A stretch of DNA of 64,000 bases from JAJRRH01 sp047638815 (GTDB taxonomy: Bacteria > Bacteroidota > Bacteroidia > Flavobacteriales_D > JABDKJ01). The translations under genes were made by a program, and so were the position numbers. How positions within the stretch are numbered: the stretch's first letter is position 1; each line of letters starts with the position of its first letter. Under the pieces are notes generated by a model. That model did no database searches. It saw only the letters and a program-made list of their open reading frames with translations, and was not told where the DNA came from. Positions 1 to 8,525 of the stretch are shown here, in pieces. Where the stretch lies: NCBI GenBank assembly GCA_047638815.1, contig JBLIMR010000006.1, positions 7,242 to 71,241 of the forward strand. Direction: 5' to 3'.

Positions 1-1
1 C

Positions 2-97
2 GAAGAAGATCCTAGGCTTCGACAAATTGATCCATTGACATACAATCTCTATTCTTTTGGAAACGGTTCAATAGGAATCTCGAATTTCTCGAATTAA
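2..97 (+). CDS. 3' end of an unidentified gene
   Basis: An open frame enters from the left edge and runs 31 codons to TAA, ending in SIGISNFSN. No domain can be recognised in so short a tail. It lacks the charged end typical of T9SS sorting domains. It could be the true end of an upstream gene on the same strand as the next gene, or a chance frame. Confidence 0.35.
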   Translation, partial: EEDPRLRQIDPLTYNLYSFGNGSIGISNFSN

Positions 98-139
98 CAA
101 GGCCTGAAGGTCTTCAAGAATTTTGGATTCAGTGGAGAC

Positions 140-808
140 ATGAATCGCGACAGGCTCATTGTAAATAAAATCTTGAATACTCAAAAAATGCTAAAACAAA
201 CCTTTGTAAACCTGATCGAAAAATATATCTCCAATCAAGATCTGCTGGATGAACTCTGGAACGAACTTGAAAGTAATTATTCGCACAAAAAACGTTTTTA
301 TCACTCTTTAGACCATCTAGAAAATATACTAAAATCACTTCTAGATATTAAAATTGAAATCAAAAATTGGGATTGTATATTATTCACACTATTTTATCAT
401 GATATAATCTATAAAGCTCATAAGTCTAACAACGAAGAAAAGAGTGCTGAACTTGCTGAGAAAAGGATGCGGCAGATTTCTGTTTCTATTGATATGATCA
501 AGCTTTGTACAGAACAAATTTTGGCCACCAAATCACATGACTCGTCCAATAACATTGATACTAATTATTTCACAGATGCTGATCTTTCCATATTGGGAAA
601 GGGTTGGGAGTCATACGAGACGTATTACAAAAACGTAAGGAAGGAGTATTCCATTTACCCTGATCTGGTATATAATCCAGGGCGAAGAAAAGTGCTGAAT
701 CATTTTTTATCTATGGACAGAATCTTCAAGACTGAACATTTTTATGCCAAGTATGAAAGCAATGCTAAGGAAAATTTAGAAAAGGAGTTGACTATACTAG
801 GAGTCTAG
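140..808 (+). CDS. predicted HD-superfamily metal-dependent phosphohydrolase
   Basis: The 222-residue product matches the COG4339 family of predicted HD-domain phosphohydrolases, whose substrate is unknown. The family opens with an N-terminal ELWNELESNY helix, then YHSLDHL (H55, D58, H59) and the hallmark HD pair in FYHDIIY (H87-D88), which should bind a divalent metal. No signal peptide is visible, so it is probably cytoplasmic. An internal ATG at 188 gives a start nearer the usual family N-terminus, so the first 16 residues may not be translated. It converges on the DUF2141 gene with only three bases between the stops. Confidence 0.75.
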   Translation: MNRDRLIVNKILNTQKMLKQTFVNLIEKYISNQDLLDELWNELESNYSHKKRFYHSLDHLENILKSLLDIKIEIKNWDCILFTLFYHDIIYKAHKSNNEEKSAELAEKRMRQISVSIDMIKLCTEQILATKSHDSSNNIDTNYFTDADLSILGKGWESYETYYKNVRKEYSIYPDLVYNPGRRKVLNHFLSMDRIFKTEHFYAKYESNAKENLEKELTILGV

Positions 809-811
809 ACT

Positions 812-1285
812 TTATATAACATATCGCATTTTCGCAGTGACCACTTTTGATTCCCCCGCTTTCAACTCCATGTTAAATTTGTCTATGTCCGGTTTTGTAT
901 ATCCGCTATGATAATAATCCCCAAATCCGAACCCCTCTTTCGGAATGCCAAAGAAATTATAATCCATTTTGTTGTTATCGTTCTCATCGTCCATTAAAGA
1001 AAAACCATAAGTCCCCGCGGGAAGATCAAAATTTACCTTCAGCGTGCCTTCATCTATATTATCCTTGTCAAAATGAAATGCATAGGTTGACTCTTCATTC
1101 CTAAAACTGTCATTGTCAATAAAAGCACCTATCTGTATTTTACCATTATTCGTTCGAATACCTGTAACAATCATCTCAATGTGAGTCATCGTTTCCTGAG
1201 GGCCATCAGATGAAGGCTTAGTGGTCCAAGAGAAAAGCACAGTGGATATCAGAAATATGATAGTATAGTAGGAATGTTTTCTCAA
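812..1285 (-). CDS. DUF2141 domain secreted protein
   Basis: The 157-residue protein has a weak N-terminal hydrophobic signal (YYTIIFLISTVLFSW) followed by a DUF2141 domain. Recognisable elements are the strand GKIQIGAFID, the turn LPAGTYGFSLMDDENDNNKMD and the segment FGIPKEGFGFGDY. DUF2141 proteins are small exported beta-sandwich proteins of unknown role, common in Bacteroidota. The frame begins at a TTG codon; no ATG precedes the signal region, so TTG is taken as the start. It is a single gene with no obvious partner. Confidence 0.72.
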   Translation of the reverse strand: MRKHSYYTIIFLISTVLFSWTTKPSSDGPQETMTHIEMIVTGIRTNNGKIQIGAFIDNDSFRNEESTYAFHFDKDNIDEGTLKVNFDLPAGTYGFSLMDDENDNNKMDYNFFGIPKEGFGFGDYYHSGYTKPDIDKFNMELKAGESKVVTAKMRYVI

Positions 1286-1499
1286 TGCGAATTAATTTTA
1301 TGTCCGGAAGTCAATATTTTATGGATGGTGAATATAGCATGTAGATTACTGCAACCACAACATAATTATTGTTCTGTCCACAATACTTTCACGTTATGAA
1401 GCCAGAGTTTAGTTCCTGGAAGTAATGTCGTTTCGCATTAAACATTTCAGAAATATTACCCAACAATAGGTTGATTTAAACATATTAGGTAGAATATCG

Positions 1500-2522
1500 T
1501 TATTTCTTGAAGTATACTTCCTTTACTATATCTTCCGCAGGTTTATTCTGCGGAGAGTAATTGGAATGAGCATCGCCATCTACAGATTTATCATCTGGGT
1601 ACCATTTCCAAATAAATCCACCAGCCATCCAATTGCTATCCCATACAGAATTGTAGAGCGCTTGATAACCGATAGTCTGAGCTTCCAGATTCACCAACTC
1701 ATCTGATGGAACTGACTCTATTCTCCATTGCTCCCAACAAGCTCCATCAATGCTACGATATCCATACTCTGTAAAAATAACTTGCTTGTCGTTATCCACC
1801 GCTATCTTACCTATTTTTTTCACTATTGATCCCCAAGATTTCTCCAATTCCTCCAATATGGGCTCTAACTTTGGTGACAAAGGAAAATATGCATCCAAGC
1901 CGATAAAATCCAGATCAGCCCAAAACTTTATATTGTAATAATTGTCCCAATTGGCCGCATACGTTAATTTACCAGAATACACTTCACGCACATCACTTAT
2001 TAATTGCTTCCAATACTCTGGTCTTTCATTTACTGAATTTTTAAATTCTGTACCTACACAGAGTATTTCCACATTATACTTCTCAGCCATTTGAGCGAGT
2101 GTTAAAATATAGTTCGTGTAATTTTCTTCCCAAACTATCCAGTTTTTATTGCTTAAATCGAAATCACCAACCCAATTCAAATCTTCCATGATAAAATGTG
2201 GTTTTAACATGAGTTTAAAGCCGTTGTCTTTTGCTTCTTTAATCAATCTTTTGATCCCATCTATGGAATCACCCATCCAGTTACGGGTAGAGTCAAATTC
2301 AAAGATTGGGTCATTATCGTTTAAGAAAGTAAAGGGAGTCAAACTAACCCAGTTAGCATTGATTCGCTTTATCGCTTTCATTTTACCGAATTCAGCATCA
2401 TTTTGCGGTGACACATAATTAACACCATTGATCTTAGTAGAAAGAAATTCCTTTTGACCATAGCTCTTCATGCCCACTAGACCCATTATCGTAAAAAAGA
2501 AAATGCTTTTTATTTTCCGCAC
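1500..2522 (-). CDS. GH113-like glycoside hydrolase (TIM barrel), secreted
   Basis: The 340-residue protein has a signal-like N-terminus (IFFFTIMGLVGMKSYGQ) and then a single barrel domain. GVNYVSP, NANWVSLTPFTF, LKPHF, VGTEF and FTEYGYRS follow the pattern of the GH113 beta-mannanase-like clan. E159 (in VGTEF) is the expected acid/base and E252 (in FTEYGY) the expected nucleophile, which places it in the retaining clan A. Substrate cannot be fixed from sequence; mannan or another beta-glycan is an inference. The start is a GTG at 2522. It lacks a T9SS tail, so it is likely periplasmic or exported by another route. Confidence 0.72.
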   Translation of the reverse strand: MRKIKSIFFFTIMGLVGMKSYGQKEFLSTKINGVNYVSPQNDAEFGKMKAIKRINANWVSLTPFTFLNDNDPIFEFDSTRNWMGDSIDGIKRLIKEAKDNGFKLMLKPHFIMEDLNWVGDFDLSNKNWIVWEENYTNYILTLAQMAEKYNVEILCVGTEFKNSVNERPEYWKQLISDVREVYSGKLTYAANWDNYYNIKFWADLDFIGLDAYFPLSPKLEPILEELEKSWGSIVKKIGKIAVDNDKQVIFTEYGYRSIDGACWEQWRIESVPSDELVNLEAQTIGYQALYNSVWDSNWMAGGFIWKWYPDDKSVDGDAHSNYSPQNKPAEDIVKEVYFKK

Positions 2523-2671
2523 AACACAAATTTAATGCAACAAGATCTATAATCAAAGCCATTAAATATGTCATTTTAATTGCAAAATTTCACATCATTT
2601 ACAATAAAAGTCTAATCTTCAGTAAATACCTAAATGACACCAAACTGCTTTCGGTTACGTGAATATCAATG

Positions 2672-2679
2672 TATCTTTG
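2672..2679 (+). promoter_or_regulatory. -7 box (TATCTTTG) of the phosphoesterase gene
   Basis: TATCTTTG fits the Bacteroidota TAnnTTTG element exactly. The -33 TTG is not clear. Because a start at 2669 would lie within the promoter, it supports the ATG at 2762 as the real start. Confidence 0.5.
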
Positions 2680-2761
2680 TAGTCTTATTCTAAATTTTTA
2701 TTTTCACATTAAGAATATGCTACTATCACCACGAAATATGTTCCAAGAAATCGTCAATACA

Positions 2762-3547
2762 ATGTCCTTTCGTATTATCTACATTATTATAATATCTTTA
2801 TTTTTAGTTGGTTGCGAAACTTTCGAATATAGTCCATATGAGATTGATCGTGATGGACCGACCGATATTAATGCCAATAATATTGCCCGATTCATCAATA
2901 GTGAGTCAGACACTTCAATCATTGCTGTAATTGGGGATACGCAAAGATTTTATGATGCAACCGATGATATAATTGACAAAATAAATACCATTAATGAAGT
3001 AGACTTTGTTATTCATACTGGTGATTTAGTAGACTTTGGCCTACAACGAGAATATAACTGGATGTATGAACTTTTGGAGAAACTTCACGCCCCTTATGTT
3101 GCCGTAGTCGGCAACCACGACCTTATTGGTAACGGTGGTGAGATCTATCAAAACATGTATGGGCCCTTAAATTTTAGTTTCATCTTTAATGACACAAAGT
3201 ACGTTTATATAAACACCAACAGTAGGGAGTTTGGATTCGAACCAAATGTGCCAGATATTTCGTGGCTTGAACAGGAGTTGTCAGACACTACAGGCTTCTC
3301 TCAGGCCATCATTGTACAACATGTCCCTCCGATCAATCAGGACTTCAATGATGAGCTAGTAGATGATTTTATAGAAGTTCTTGGGTCTCATGACAATTTA
3401 TTACTGGGTATCAATGGACATAATCACAACTATAATTTTACAGCTTCAGAGGATGGCATAAGCTACTTAAATTCTGCAAGTACTACAACAGAGCAATTCA
3501 TTCTCTTGAAAGTTTGGAATGGCGGATTCGAATTTGAATTAAGATAA
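2762..3547 (+). CDS. metallophosphoesterase lipoprotein
   Basis: This calcineurin-like phosphoesterase is about 261 residues from the chosen ATG. Metal-binding motifs appear in order: VIGDTQ, HTGDLVD, VVGNHD, a late HVPP and NGHNHN, the normal set for a dinuclear centre. The start at 2762 gives a compact lipoprotein signal ending in the lipobox LVGC; the frame is open to 2669, but that would put the signal 31 residues inside. It probably sits on a periplasmic or outer membrane face. Its stop overlaps the next ATG (TAATG), so the two genes are co-translated. Substrate is unknown. Confidence 0.8.
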   Translation: MSFRIIYIIIISLFLVGCETFEYSPYEIDRDGPTDINANNIARFINSESDTSIIAVIGDTQRFYDATDDIIDKINTINEVDFVIHTGDLVDFGLQREYNWMYELLEKLHAPYVAVVGNHDLIGNGGEIYQNMYGPLNFSFIFNDTKYVYINTNSREFGFEPNVPDISWLEQELSDTTGFSQAIIVQHVPPINQDFNDELVDDFIEVLGSHDNLLLGINGHNHNYNFTASEDGISYLNSASTTTEQFILLKVWNGGFEFELR

Positions 3548-4164
3548 TGAGACGTAGTTTGCAGAATAAATATCTCGTATTCATCTCATTGATGCTTCTT
3601 TCTTTTGGCGCTCTTGCTCAAAGTGATTCTCTTGTTATTAAAAACAAGTTCGCCCCAGATGTCCTTAGGTTTCAGTTTGCCGGGAATGCAGGAATGTTCT
3701 CTTTAGGAGCTGATTGGATTTTTGCCAAAGATAAACTGGAACTCGATGCTTCGTTTGGATTTATTCCTGCTTCTAGATCTTCTAGAACATTTTATGCAAC
3801 AACTTTCAAGCTGATGTATACTCCAAATTGGCGTTATAACTATAAGCAATTTCAATGGAAACCTTTATCAGTTGGTCCATTAGTATCAAGATACAGCGGG
3901 TTGGATTTGAGCAAGTATAAGAAAAACAAATACTATCCAAAAAATTACTACTGGTGGAGTATAAAAAATCGTGTTGGCCTGGCTTTGAGTACGGAGGCAA
4001 AAATCACCCTTAATAAAGGACCTATTAAAGCCATATCAATATATCTTGAAGCAAGCATGTGGGATGTTTATTTCTACAGCATTTTTGCCAATGGCAATGA
4101 AGTTTATTTAAGCCCACGAGATCTTGTGATCATGGGTACTGGGTTCAAGTTTCATATAAAATAG
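3547..4164 (+). CDS. exported beta-rich protein, probable outer-membrane barrel
   Basis: The 205-residue protein has a clear signal peptide ending near GALAQ. After it come alternating-residue strands such as LRFQFAGNAGMFSLGADW and LELDASFGFIP, with many aromatics, and a final strand ending FKFHIK. This is the look of a small outer-membrane barrel, but no named family was recognised. It is translationally coupled to the phosphoesterase lipoprotein by a one-base overlap, so the two probably work at the same surface. Confidence 0.6.
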   Translation: MRRSLQNKYLVFISLMLLSFGALAQSDSLVIKNKFAPDVLRFQFAGNAGMFSLGADWIFAKDKLELDASFGFIPASRSSRTFYATTFKLMYTPNWRYNYKQFQWKPLSVGPLVSRYSGLDLSKYKKNKYYPKNYYWWSIKNRVGLALSTEAKITLNKGPIKAISIYLEASMWDVYFYSIFANGNEVYLSPRDLVIMGTGFKFHIK

Positions 4165-4310
4165 AAGGGTGAAAAATGTTCAAATTTTCTGCTAACTTTT
4201 GATCTCACATGCGAGTAGCAATCTTTTGAGCATATTTCATGAGTTTAACAAATTCTAACTTTTCATTTGTAATAAATATCCTATTACCTTCGTTGCTAAG
4301 TTCGTAATTG

Positions 4311-4886
4311 ATGAAAATTCTCTCCAAAAATATAGGCCTCATAGTATTTGCTATGATGATAAGCTTTATAGTGAAAGCTCAAGAGGATTCCTTGATGACA
4401 GATCAAGTTGTTGTAGACACCCTAAATATTGAATATGACTCTTTTATGGCTCATCCACCCAGAAAAGCAACTATTCTGGCAGCAGTATTGCCTAGTGCAG
4501 GTCAACTTTACAATAAGAAATATTGGAAAATGCCATTGGTCTATTTTGGATTTGGAGTGAGTGGATATTACCTTAACAGGAATTTGAATGACATTAAATT
4601 TTTCAGGGAAAATTTGCAAGCAGAAATTGATGATGATCCACTGACTATTAATGAAACAGGAGCAACCGAGCAGACACTTCTCAGTGCCCTCGACAGGTCT
4701 AAATCTTTACGAGACTGGAGTTATATTGCAATAGTCGGGGTTTATGTTTTACAAATCATTGACGCCAATGTCGATGCTCATCTTTGGCACTTTGATGTCA
4801 ACGATGATCTCTGTCTCACAACACTGCCAACAATTATTTTGGCGGACAAAGCCCAGCCTGGATTTTCACTTACATTAAACTTTTAA
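4311..4886 (+). CDS. DUF5683 domain protein
   Basis: The 191-residue protein has a signal peptide (IGLIVFAMMISFIVKAQ) and the DUF5683 core: PPRKATILAAVLPSAGQLYNKKYWKMPLVYFG, a second hydrophobic stretch, then DWSYIAIVGVYVLQIIDANVDAHL with a conserved D-A-H pattern. The family is exported, of unknown role, and often precedes dapB in Bacteroidota, usually after parA-parB. Here dapB follows four bases later, but parAB is not upstream. ATG at 4311 is preferred over the adjoining TTG at 4308. Confidence 0.82.
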   Translation: MKILSKNIGLIVFAMMISFIVKAQEDSLMTDQVVVDTLNIEYDSFMAHPPRKATILAAVLPSAGQLYNKKYWKMPLVYFGFGVSGYYLNRNLNDIKFFRENLQAEIDDDPLTINETGATEQTLLSALDRSKSLRDWSYIAIVGVYVLQIIDANVDAHLWHFDVNDDLCLTTLPTIILADKAQPGFSLTLNF

Positions 4887-4890
4887 TCTT

Positions 4891-5586
4891 TTGAAAATAG
4901 CAATAATTGGTTATGGAAAAATGGGCAAGGAAGTGGAGCGACTGGCCTTGGAAAAAGGTCACGTCATTTCAGGCATTGTCAATAAAAGTGAAGATGCTTG
5001 GCCCGAAGCGGATGTCGCAATAGAGTTTTCTACCCCAGAAAATTGCCTCTCGAACTATCAAAAAGCATTTGACCTTAATATGCCAATCGTTTCTGGAACA
5101 ACAGGATGGTATGAGCATATAGATGAAATTAAAGATTTGGTTGAAGGACAAAACAAGAGTTTTCTGTACGCTTCCAATTTCAGTATTGGTGTCAATTTAT
5201 TTTTTAAGGTAAATAGATATCTGGCCAAACTCATGAACAAGCATCGGGATTATATCTGTCAAATTGATGAAATTCATCACACGGAAAAGAAGGATGCTCC
5301 AAGCGGTACGGCCATAACTATTGCCGATGACATTATTGAGCAATCCGAAACTTTCAAGAGTTGGGTCAATGAGGATACCATTGAGAACAACATTCTTCCG
5401 ATTCTTTCTCATAGAGAAAAATGGGTGCCTGGAACACATGTCGTGTCTTACCAAAATGAAATTGATGCTCTTGAAATCAAACATGTTGCCAAAAACAGAG
5501 AAGGTTTTGCCTTAGGTGCTATCTTTGCAGCAGAATGGATCCATGGGAAAATTGGATTTTTTACAATGAATGATGTAATGCTTTAG
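4891..5586 (+). CDS. dapB: 4-hydroxy-tetrahydrodipicolinate reductase
   Basis: The enzyme reduces 4-hydroxy-tetrahydrodipicolinate with NAD(P)H in the lysine/diaminopimelate pathway. GYGKMG (residues 7-12) is the Rossmann dinucleotide loop, SGTTGW the middle motif, and H129-H130 with K133/K134 in HHTEKKDAPSGTA form the substrate site. At 231 residues it is the short Bacteroidota form. The start is TTG, four bases after DUF5683, with no ATG available at the conserved N-terminus (KIAIIGYG). It is cytoplasmic and supplies cell-wall precursor. Confidence 0.95.
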   Translation: MKIAIIGYGKMGKEVERLALEKGHVISGIVNKSEDAWPEADVAIEFSTPENCLSNYQKAFDLNMPIVSGTTGWYEHIDEIKDLVEGQNKSFLYASNFSIGVNLFFKVNRYLAKLMNKHRDYICQIDEIHHTEKKDAPSGTAITIADDIIEQSETFKSWVNEDTIENNILPILSHREKWVPGTHVVSYQNEIDALEIKHVAKNREGFALGAIFAAEWIHGKIGFFTMNDVML

Positions 5587-5600
5587 GGAAAAAATGCTGT

Positions 5601-5628
5601 AATGCAATAATGCTTTAATGCGATAATA
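5601..5628 (+). repeat. left copy of an inverted short-word repeat
   Basis: This 28-base segment (words aatgc, aataatgc, gcgataat) is matched in reverse complement at 6129-6156 with 25 of 28 bases identical. The two copies bracket the broken four-helix-bundle gene. Confidence 0.7.
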
Positions 5629-5695
5629 GAAAATTGGTTGCGATTAAGGGTAGGAATGCTGTAATTCGATACTACTGGAATAGGATAAAAGGATA

Positions 5696-6071
5696 ATGAC
5701 TACGGATAAGGGGGTATTTATTAAAATGATGAAGCCTAAAACCAAGGCTTTTGCAGTAGATGTGATTCAATTTTGTGATTCCTTAAAAAACACCAAAGCA
5801 TCCTCAGTCATAACGTATCAGCTCATTAAATCAAGCACATCGGTTGGCGCGAATTATAGAGCAGCCTGCAAGGCGAGGTCCAAAAAAGAATTTTTCAGCA
5901 AGAATATGTATCGTTGTTGAGGAAATTGATTAATCACAGTATTGGTTAGAAGTAATAAAAGAAACCAAATTATCTTCTGAAATTGAAGAACTTGATAGAT
6001 TATATTTGCAAGCAGAAGAAATAAATAAGATAGTCTCAAAAGCCAAAGACTCAACATATAGTTTGAGCTAG
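5696..6071 (+). pseudogene. four-helix-bundle protein (S23/TIGR02436 type), broken
   Basis: The first frame reads KAFAVDVIQFCDSLKN, then YQLIKSSTSVGANYRAACKARSKKEFFSKN, which is the conserved N-terminal half of the S23-like four-helix-bundle family, and then hits a premature stop at 5918-5920. The rest of the family sequence continues in the third frame from about 5910: IVVEEID, a TAA where the family has a Glu, then SQYWLEVIKETK and a final helix ending at a stop at 6069-6071. So there is one frameshift plus one nonsense codon. These proteins occur in 23S rRNA intervening sequences and as free-standing genes of unknown role. Inverted repeats flank this copy. Confidence 0.8.
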
Positions 6072-6128
6072 TTAAGACAAAGACATTACCCCTAATTGAG
6101 AATATCTATGCCTACAAAATTATTACTG

Positions 6129-6156
6129 CATTATCGCATTGAAGCATTATCGCATT
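6129..6156 (-). repeat. right copy of the inverted short-word repeat
   Basis: This is the reverse-complement partner of 5601-5628 (25 of 28 bases). It lies within a longer run of the words gcattatcgcatt and gaagcatt. The same words recur near 10.87 kb and 16.0 kb. Confidence 0.7.
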
Positions 6157-6194
6157 AGGACATTAGGACATAAAATAAATAGAGCAACAAACAG

Positions 6195-7784
6195 ATGACG
6201 ATTACAATACCACTAATTTTACTAATACTGACCATCATTTCATGGTTTATCAGTTTGCCTGCACTATTTAAAAAAGCGGGAGGAAATTCCACTGCGGGTT
6301 ACGTTCCAGGATGGAATTTTATTGAATGGCAAAAAATTACTGAACGACCTTGGTGGTGGGTTTTGATTCTACTTATTCCGGGCGTAGGTTTCTTGATGTT
6401 GACTATAATGCATGTTCAACTTGCATGGTCATTTGGTCAAAGAGATGCTAAGAGCACGATATTAGCGGTTGTAGCACCTTTCTATCTTCTACCACTAATG
6501 GCTAAAAAAGATGAGATTGTTTATACCGGAAATATTGATTGGAACGTCAGGAAAAAAAGTACTGCTCGTGAATGGGGAGATGCTATACTATTTGCCTTAA
6601 TCGCAGCTTTTATCATTCGTACTTTCACCTTTGAGGCCTTTACGATCCCAACACCTTCAATGGAGGAATCAATGTTAGTTGGTGATTATCTTTTTGTAAA
6701 TAAGATTAAGTATGGATCGCGTATTCCTATGACTCCATTGGCATTCCCTTTGGCTCATCATACCATGCCAATCCTTAATACCAAAGCATATTTGGAATGG
6801 ATGAAATTGGGCTACAATAGACTCCCCGGATGGTCGGATGTAGAAAGAGGTGATGCTGTAGTTTTTAACTTTCCAGAAGGAGATACTGTTCTGGTCGAGG
6901 CACAGGATAGATCTTACCACGCAATGAAAAGAGCCAAAGCCTATGAATTGGCAGGGTTTAATGAAGGCAATTTTGAGAAGAATGAACAAAAACTACTGAA
7001 TAGGGCACATACGAGTCTTTTAAAAGCTCATGGAGGCATGGTTGTTCGACCGACTGACAAAAAAGAAAATTATGTCAAGAGATGTGTTGCTATTGCTGGT
7101 GAAACTATTGAAGTAAAAGACCGAGAGTTGTATGTGGATTCCAAGCTGCAGGATCAATATACTAATGTCCAGTTCATGTATATCGTGACCTTTGAAAATG
7201 CAATCACCAGATCGATGCAAAAGACGTTAAAAGAAAGATATGGCATCAACTATGCCGATAGAATAGAAGGGTTGAGTCAAGGTAATAATCAAGTTTACTT
7301 TTTGACAAAGGGTCAAGCCGAAACCCTTAGTGGTCTCGACAAGATTAAGGGCGTTGTTCCGGTGGAAGATCGCAAAGAGAATTTCCGTGCCGTTTTTCCT
7401 AATACAAAAGACAACACGTGGACCAAAGACAATTTCGGCCCACTTTACATTCCGAAAAGAGGAGATAAACTACCACTGACAAAAGAAAATCTTGATTACT
7501 ATACAAGAGCGATCACTGCCTACGAGGGGAATACTCTTGAGAAAAAAGGAGGAGACATTTTCATCAATGGTGAGAAAACTGAATTCTATACTTTCAAATT
7601 TAATTATTACTGGCTCATGGGTGATAATAGACACAACTCACTTGACTCGAGATATTGGGGATTTGTCCCTGAAGATCATGTGGTAGGAAAAGCAGCTTTT
7701 GTTTGGTTTTCACGAGACAAGGAAATCGACCTTTTCAAAAAAGGAGGTATCCGTTGGGACAGAGTTTTCACCAAAGTACGTTGA
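6195..7784 (+). CDS. lepB: signal peptidase I
   Basis: This inner-membrane serine/lysine protease removes signal peptides from exported proteins. The 529-residue protein starts with three hydrophobic segments (residues 4-24, 53-72, 88-102), then a membrane anchor near 129-141. S155 in IPTPSMEESMLVGDYLFVNK is the nucleophile and K295 in YVKRCVAIAGE the general base; MGDNRHNSLDSRYWGFVP is box E. The length matches the enlarged Bacteroidota type, with an extra N-terminal DUF5684-like region and long insertions. The WbqC gene follows after 11 bases. Confidence 0.95.
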   Translation: MTITIPLILLILTIISWFISLPALFKKAGGNSTAGYVPGWNFIEWQKITERPWWWVLILLIPGVGFLMLTIMHVQLAWSFGQRDAKSTILAVVAPFYLLPLMAKKDEIVYTGNIDWNVRKKSTAREWGDAILFALIAAFIIRTFTFEAFTIPTPSMEESMLVGDYLFVNKIKYGSRIPMTPLAFPLAHHTMPILNTKAYLEWMKLGYNRLPGWSDVERGDAVVFNFPEGDTVLVEAQDRSYHAMKRAKAYELAGFNEGNFEKNEQKLLNRAHTSLLKAHGGMVVRPTDKKENYVKRCVAIAGETIEVKDRELYVDSKLQDQYTNVQFMYIVTFENAITRSMQKTLKERYGINYADRIEGLSQGNNQVYFLTKGQAETLSGLDKIKGVVPVEDRKENFRAVFPNTKDNTWTKDNFGPLYIPKRGDKLPLTKENLDYYTRAITAYEGNTLEKKGGDIFINGEKTEFYTFKFNYYWLMGDNRHNSLDSRYWGFVPEDHVVGKAAFVWFSRDKEIDLFKKGGIRWDRVFTKVR

Positions 7785-7795
7785 TCCGTTAGATT

Positions 7796-8410
7796 TTGTC
7801 TAAATCAGTAAATACATTACCTCTACCCTATTTCGGCAATTTATTTTTCTATGCGGTTCTTTTTCAGACAGATCATATTATCGATGTTCATGAGAATTAC
7901 AGAAAACAGACCTATAAAAATAGGGCTGAAATTGTGACGGATCAGGGCTTACTGAAACTTACTATTCCAGTGATTAAGAACAGTGGTTTAAAGACGCCAT
8001 TCCATGAAATACAAATAGATAATGGCGACCATTGGAATAAGATTCATCCTAGAGCCCTCAAAGCCGCATATAGTTCTTCCCCATTTTACGAGTATTACAT
8101 TGATGATCTTAATCCCATTTGGGAACAACCATGTGATTCTCTTTATGAAAACAATCTACGTTGCCATAAAATCATCTGTAAAATCATGGAGTGGAAGTTG
8201 GATTTGAATATTTCAGACACTTATGTCGATGATTTTGAGAATGACTATAGGCCTATGTTCCTTAAAAGAAAGAAGAAATCAGACTTCCAACCATACACCC
8301 AAGTATTCAAAAGCAAGACGGAACATATTTCGAACCTGAGTATTCTAGATTTGATATTCAATCTTGGACCAGAGAGCGAGATGTATTTACGCAATCTTAA
8401 AATTGAATAA
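7796..8410 (+). CDS. WbqC family protein
   Basis: The 204-residue protein matches the WbqC-like family: LPLPYFGNLFFYAVL near the N-terminus, ENYRKQTYKNRAEI, LTIPV and the HPRALKAAYSSSPFYEYY helix. The family's biochemistry is unclear; some members lie in O-antigen clusters. In Bacteroidota it commonly follows lepB, as here. The start is TTG, because no ATG exists before the conserved LPLPYFG. Confidence 0.85.
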   Translation: MSKSVNTLPLPYFGNLFFYAVLFQTDHIIDVHENYRKQTYKNRAEIVTDQGLLKLTIPVIKNSGLKTPFHEIQIDNGDHWNKIHPRALKAAYSSSPFYEYYIDDLNPIWEQPCDSLYENNLRCHKIICKIMEWKLDLNISDTYVDDFENDYRPMFLKRKKKSDFQPYTQVFKSKTEHISNLSILDLIFNLGPESEMYLRNLKIE

Positions 8411-8494
8411 TAAGATTGAAATGAATCTCTATACCGATCAGATTCAGAGGCTTCAATTCATAATTAAATGATTCGTAATTCGTAATTAACTCTC

Positions 8495-8502
8495 TATATT
8501 TG
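8495..8502 (+). promoter_or_regulatory. -7 box (TATATTTG) for the carboxyltransferase gene
   Basis: An exact TAnnTTTG match lies 24 bases before the ATG at 8526. No good -33 TTG is seen. It favours ATG 8526 over the in-frame TTG at 8511. Confidence 0.45.
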
Positions 8503-8525
8503 AAGTTCAATTGCTAGGTATAAAC

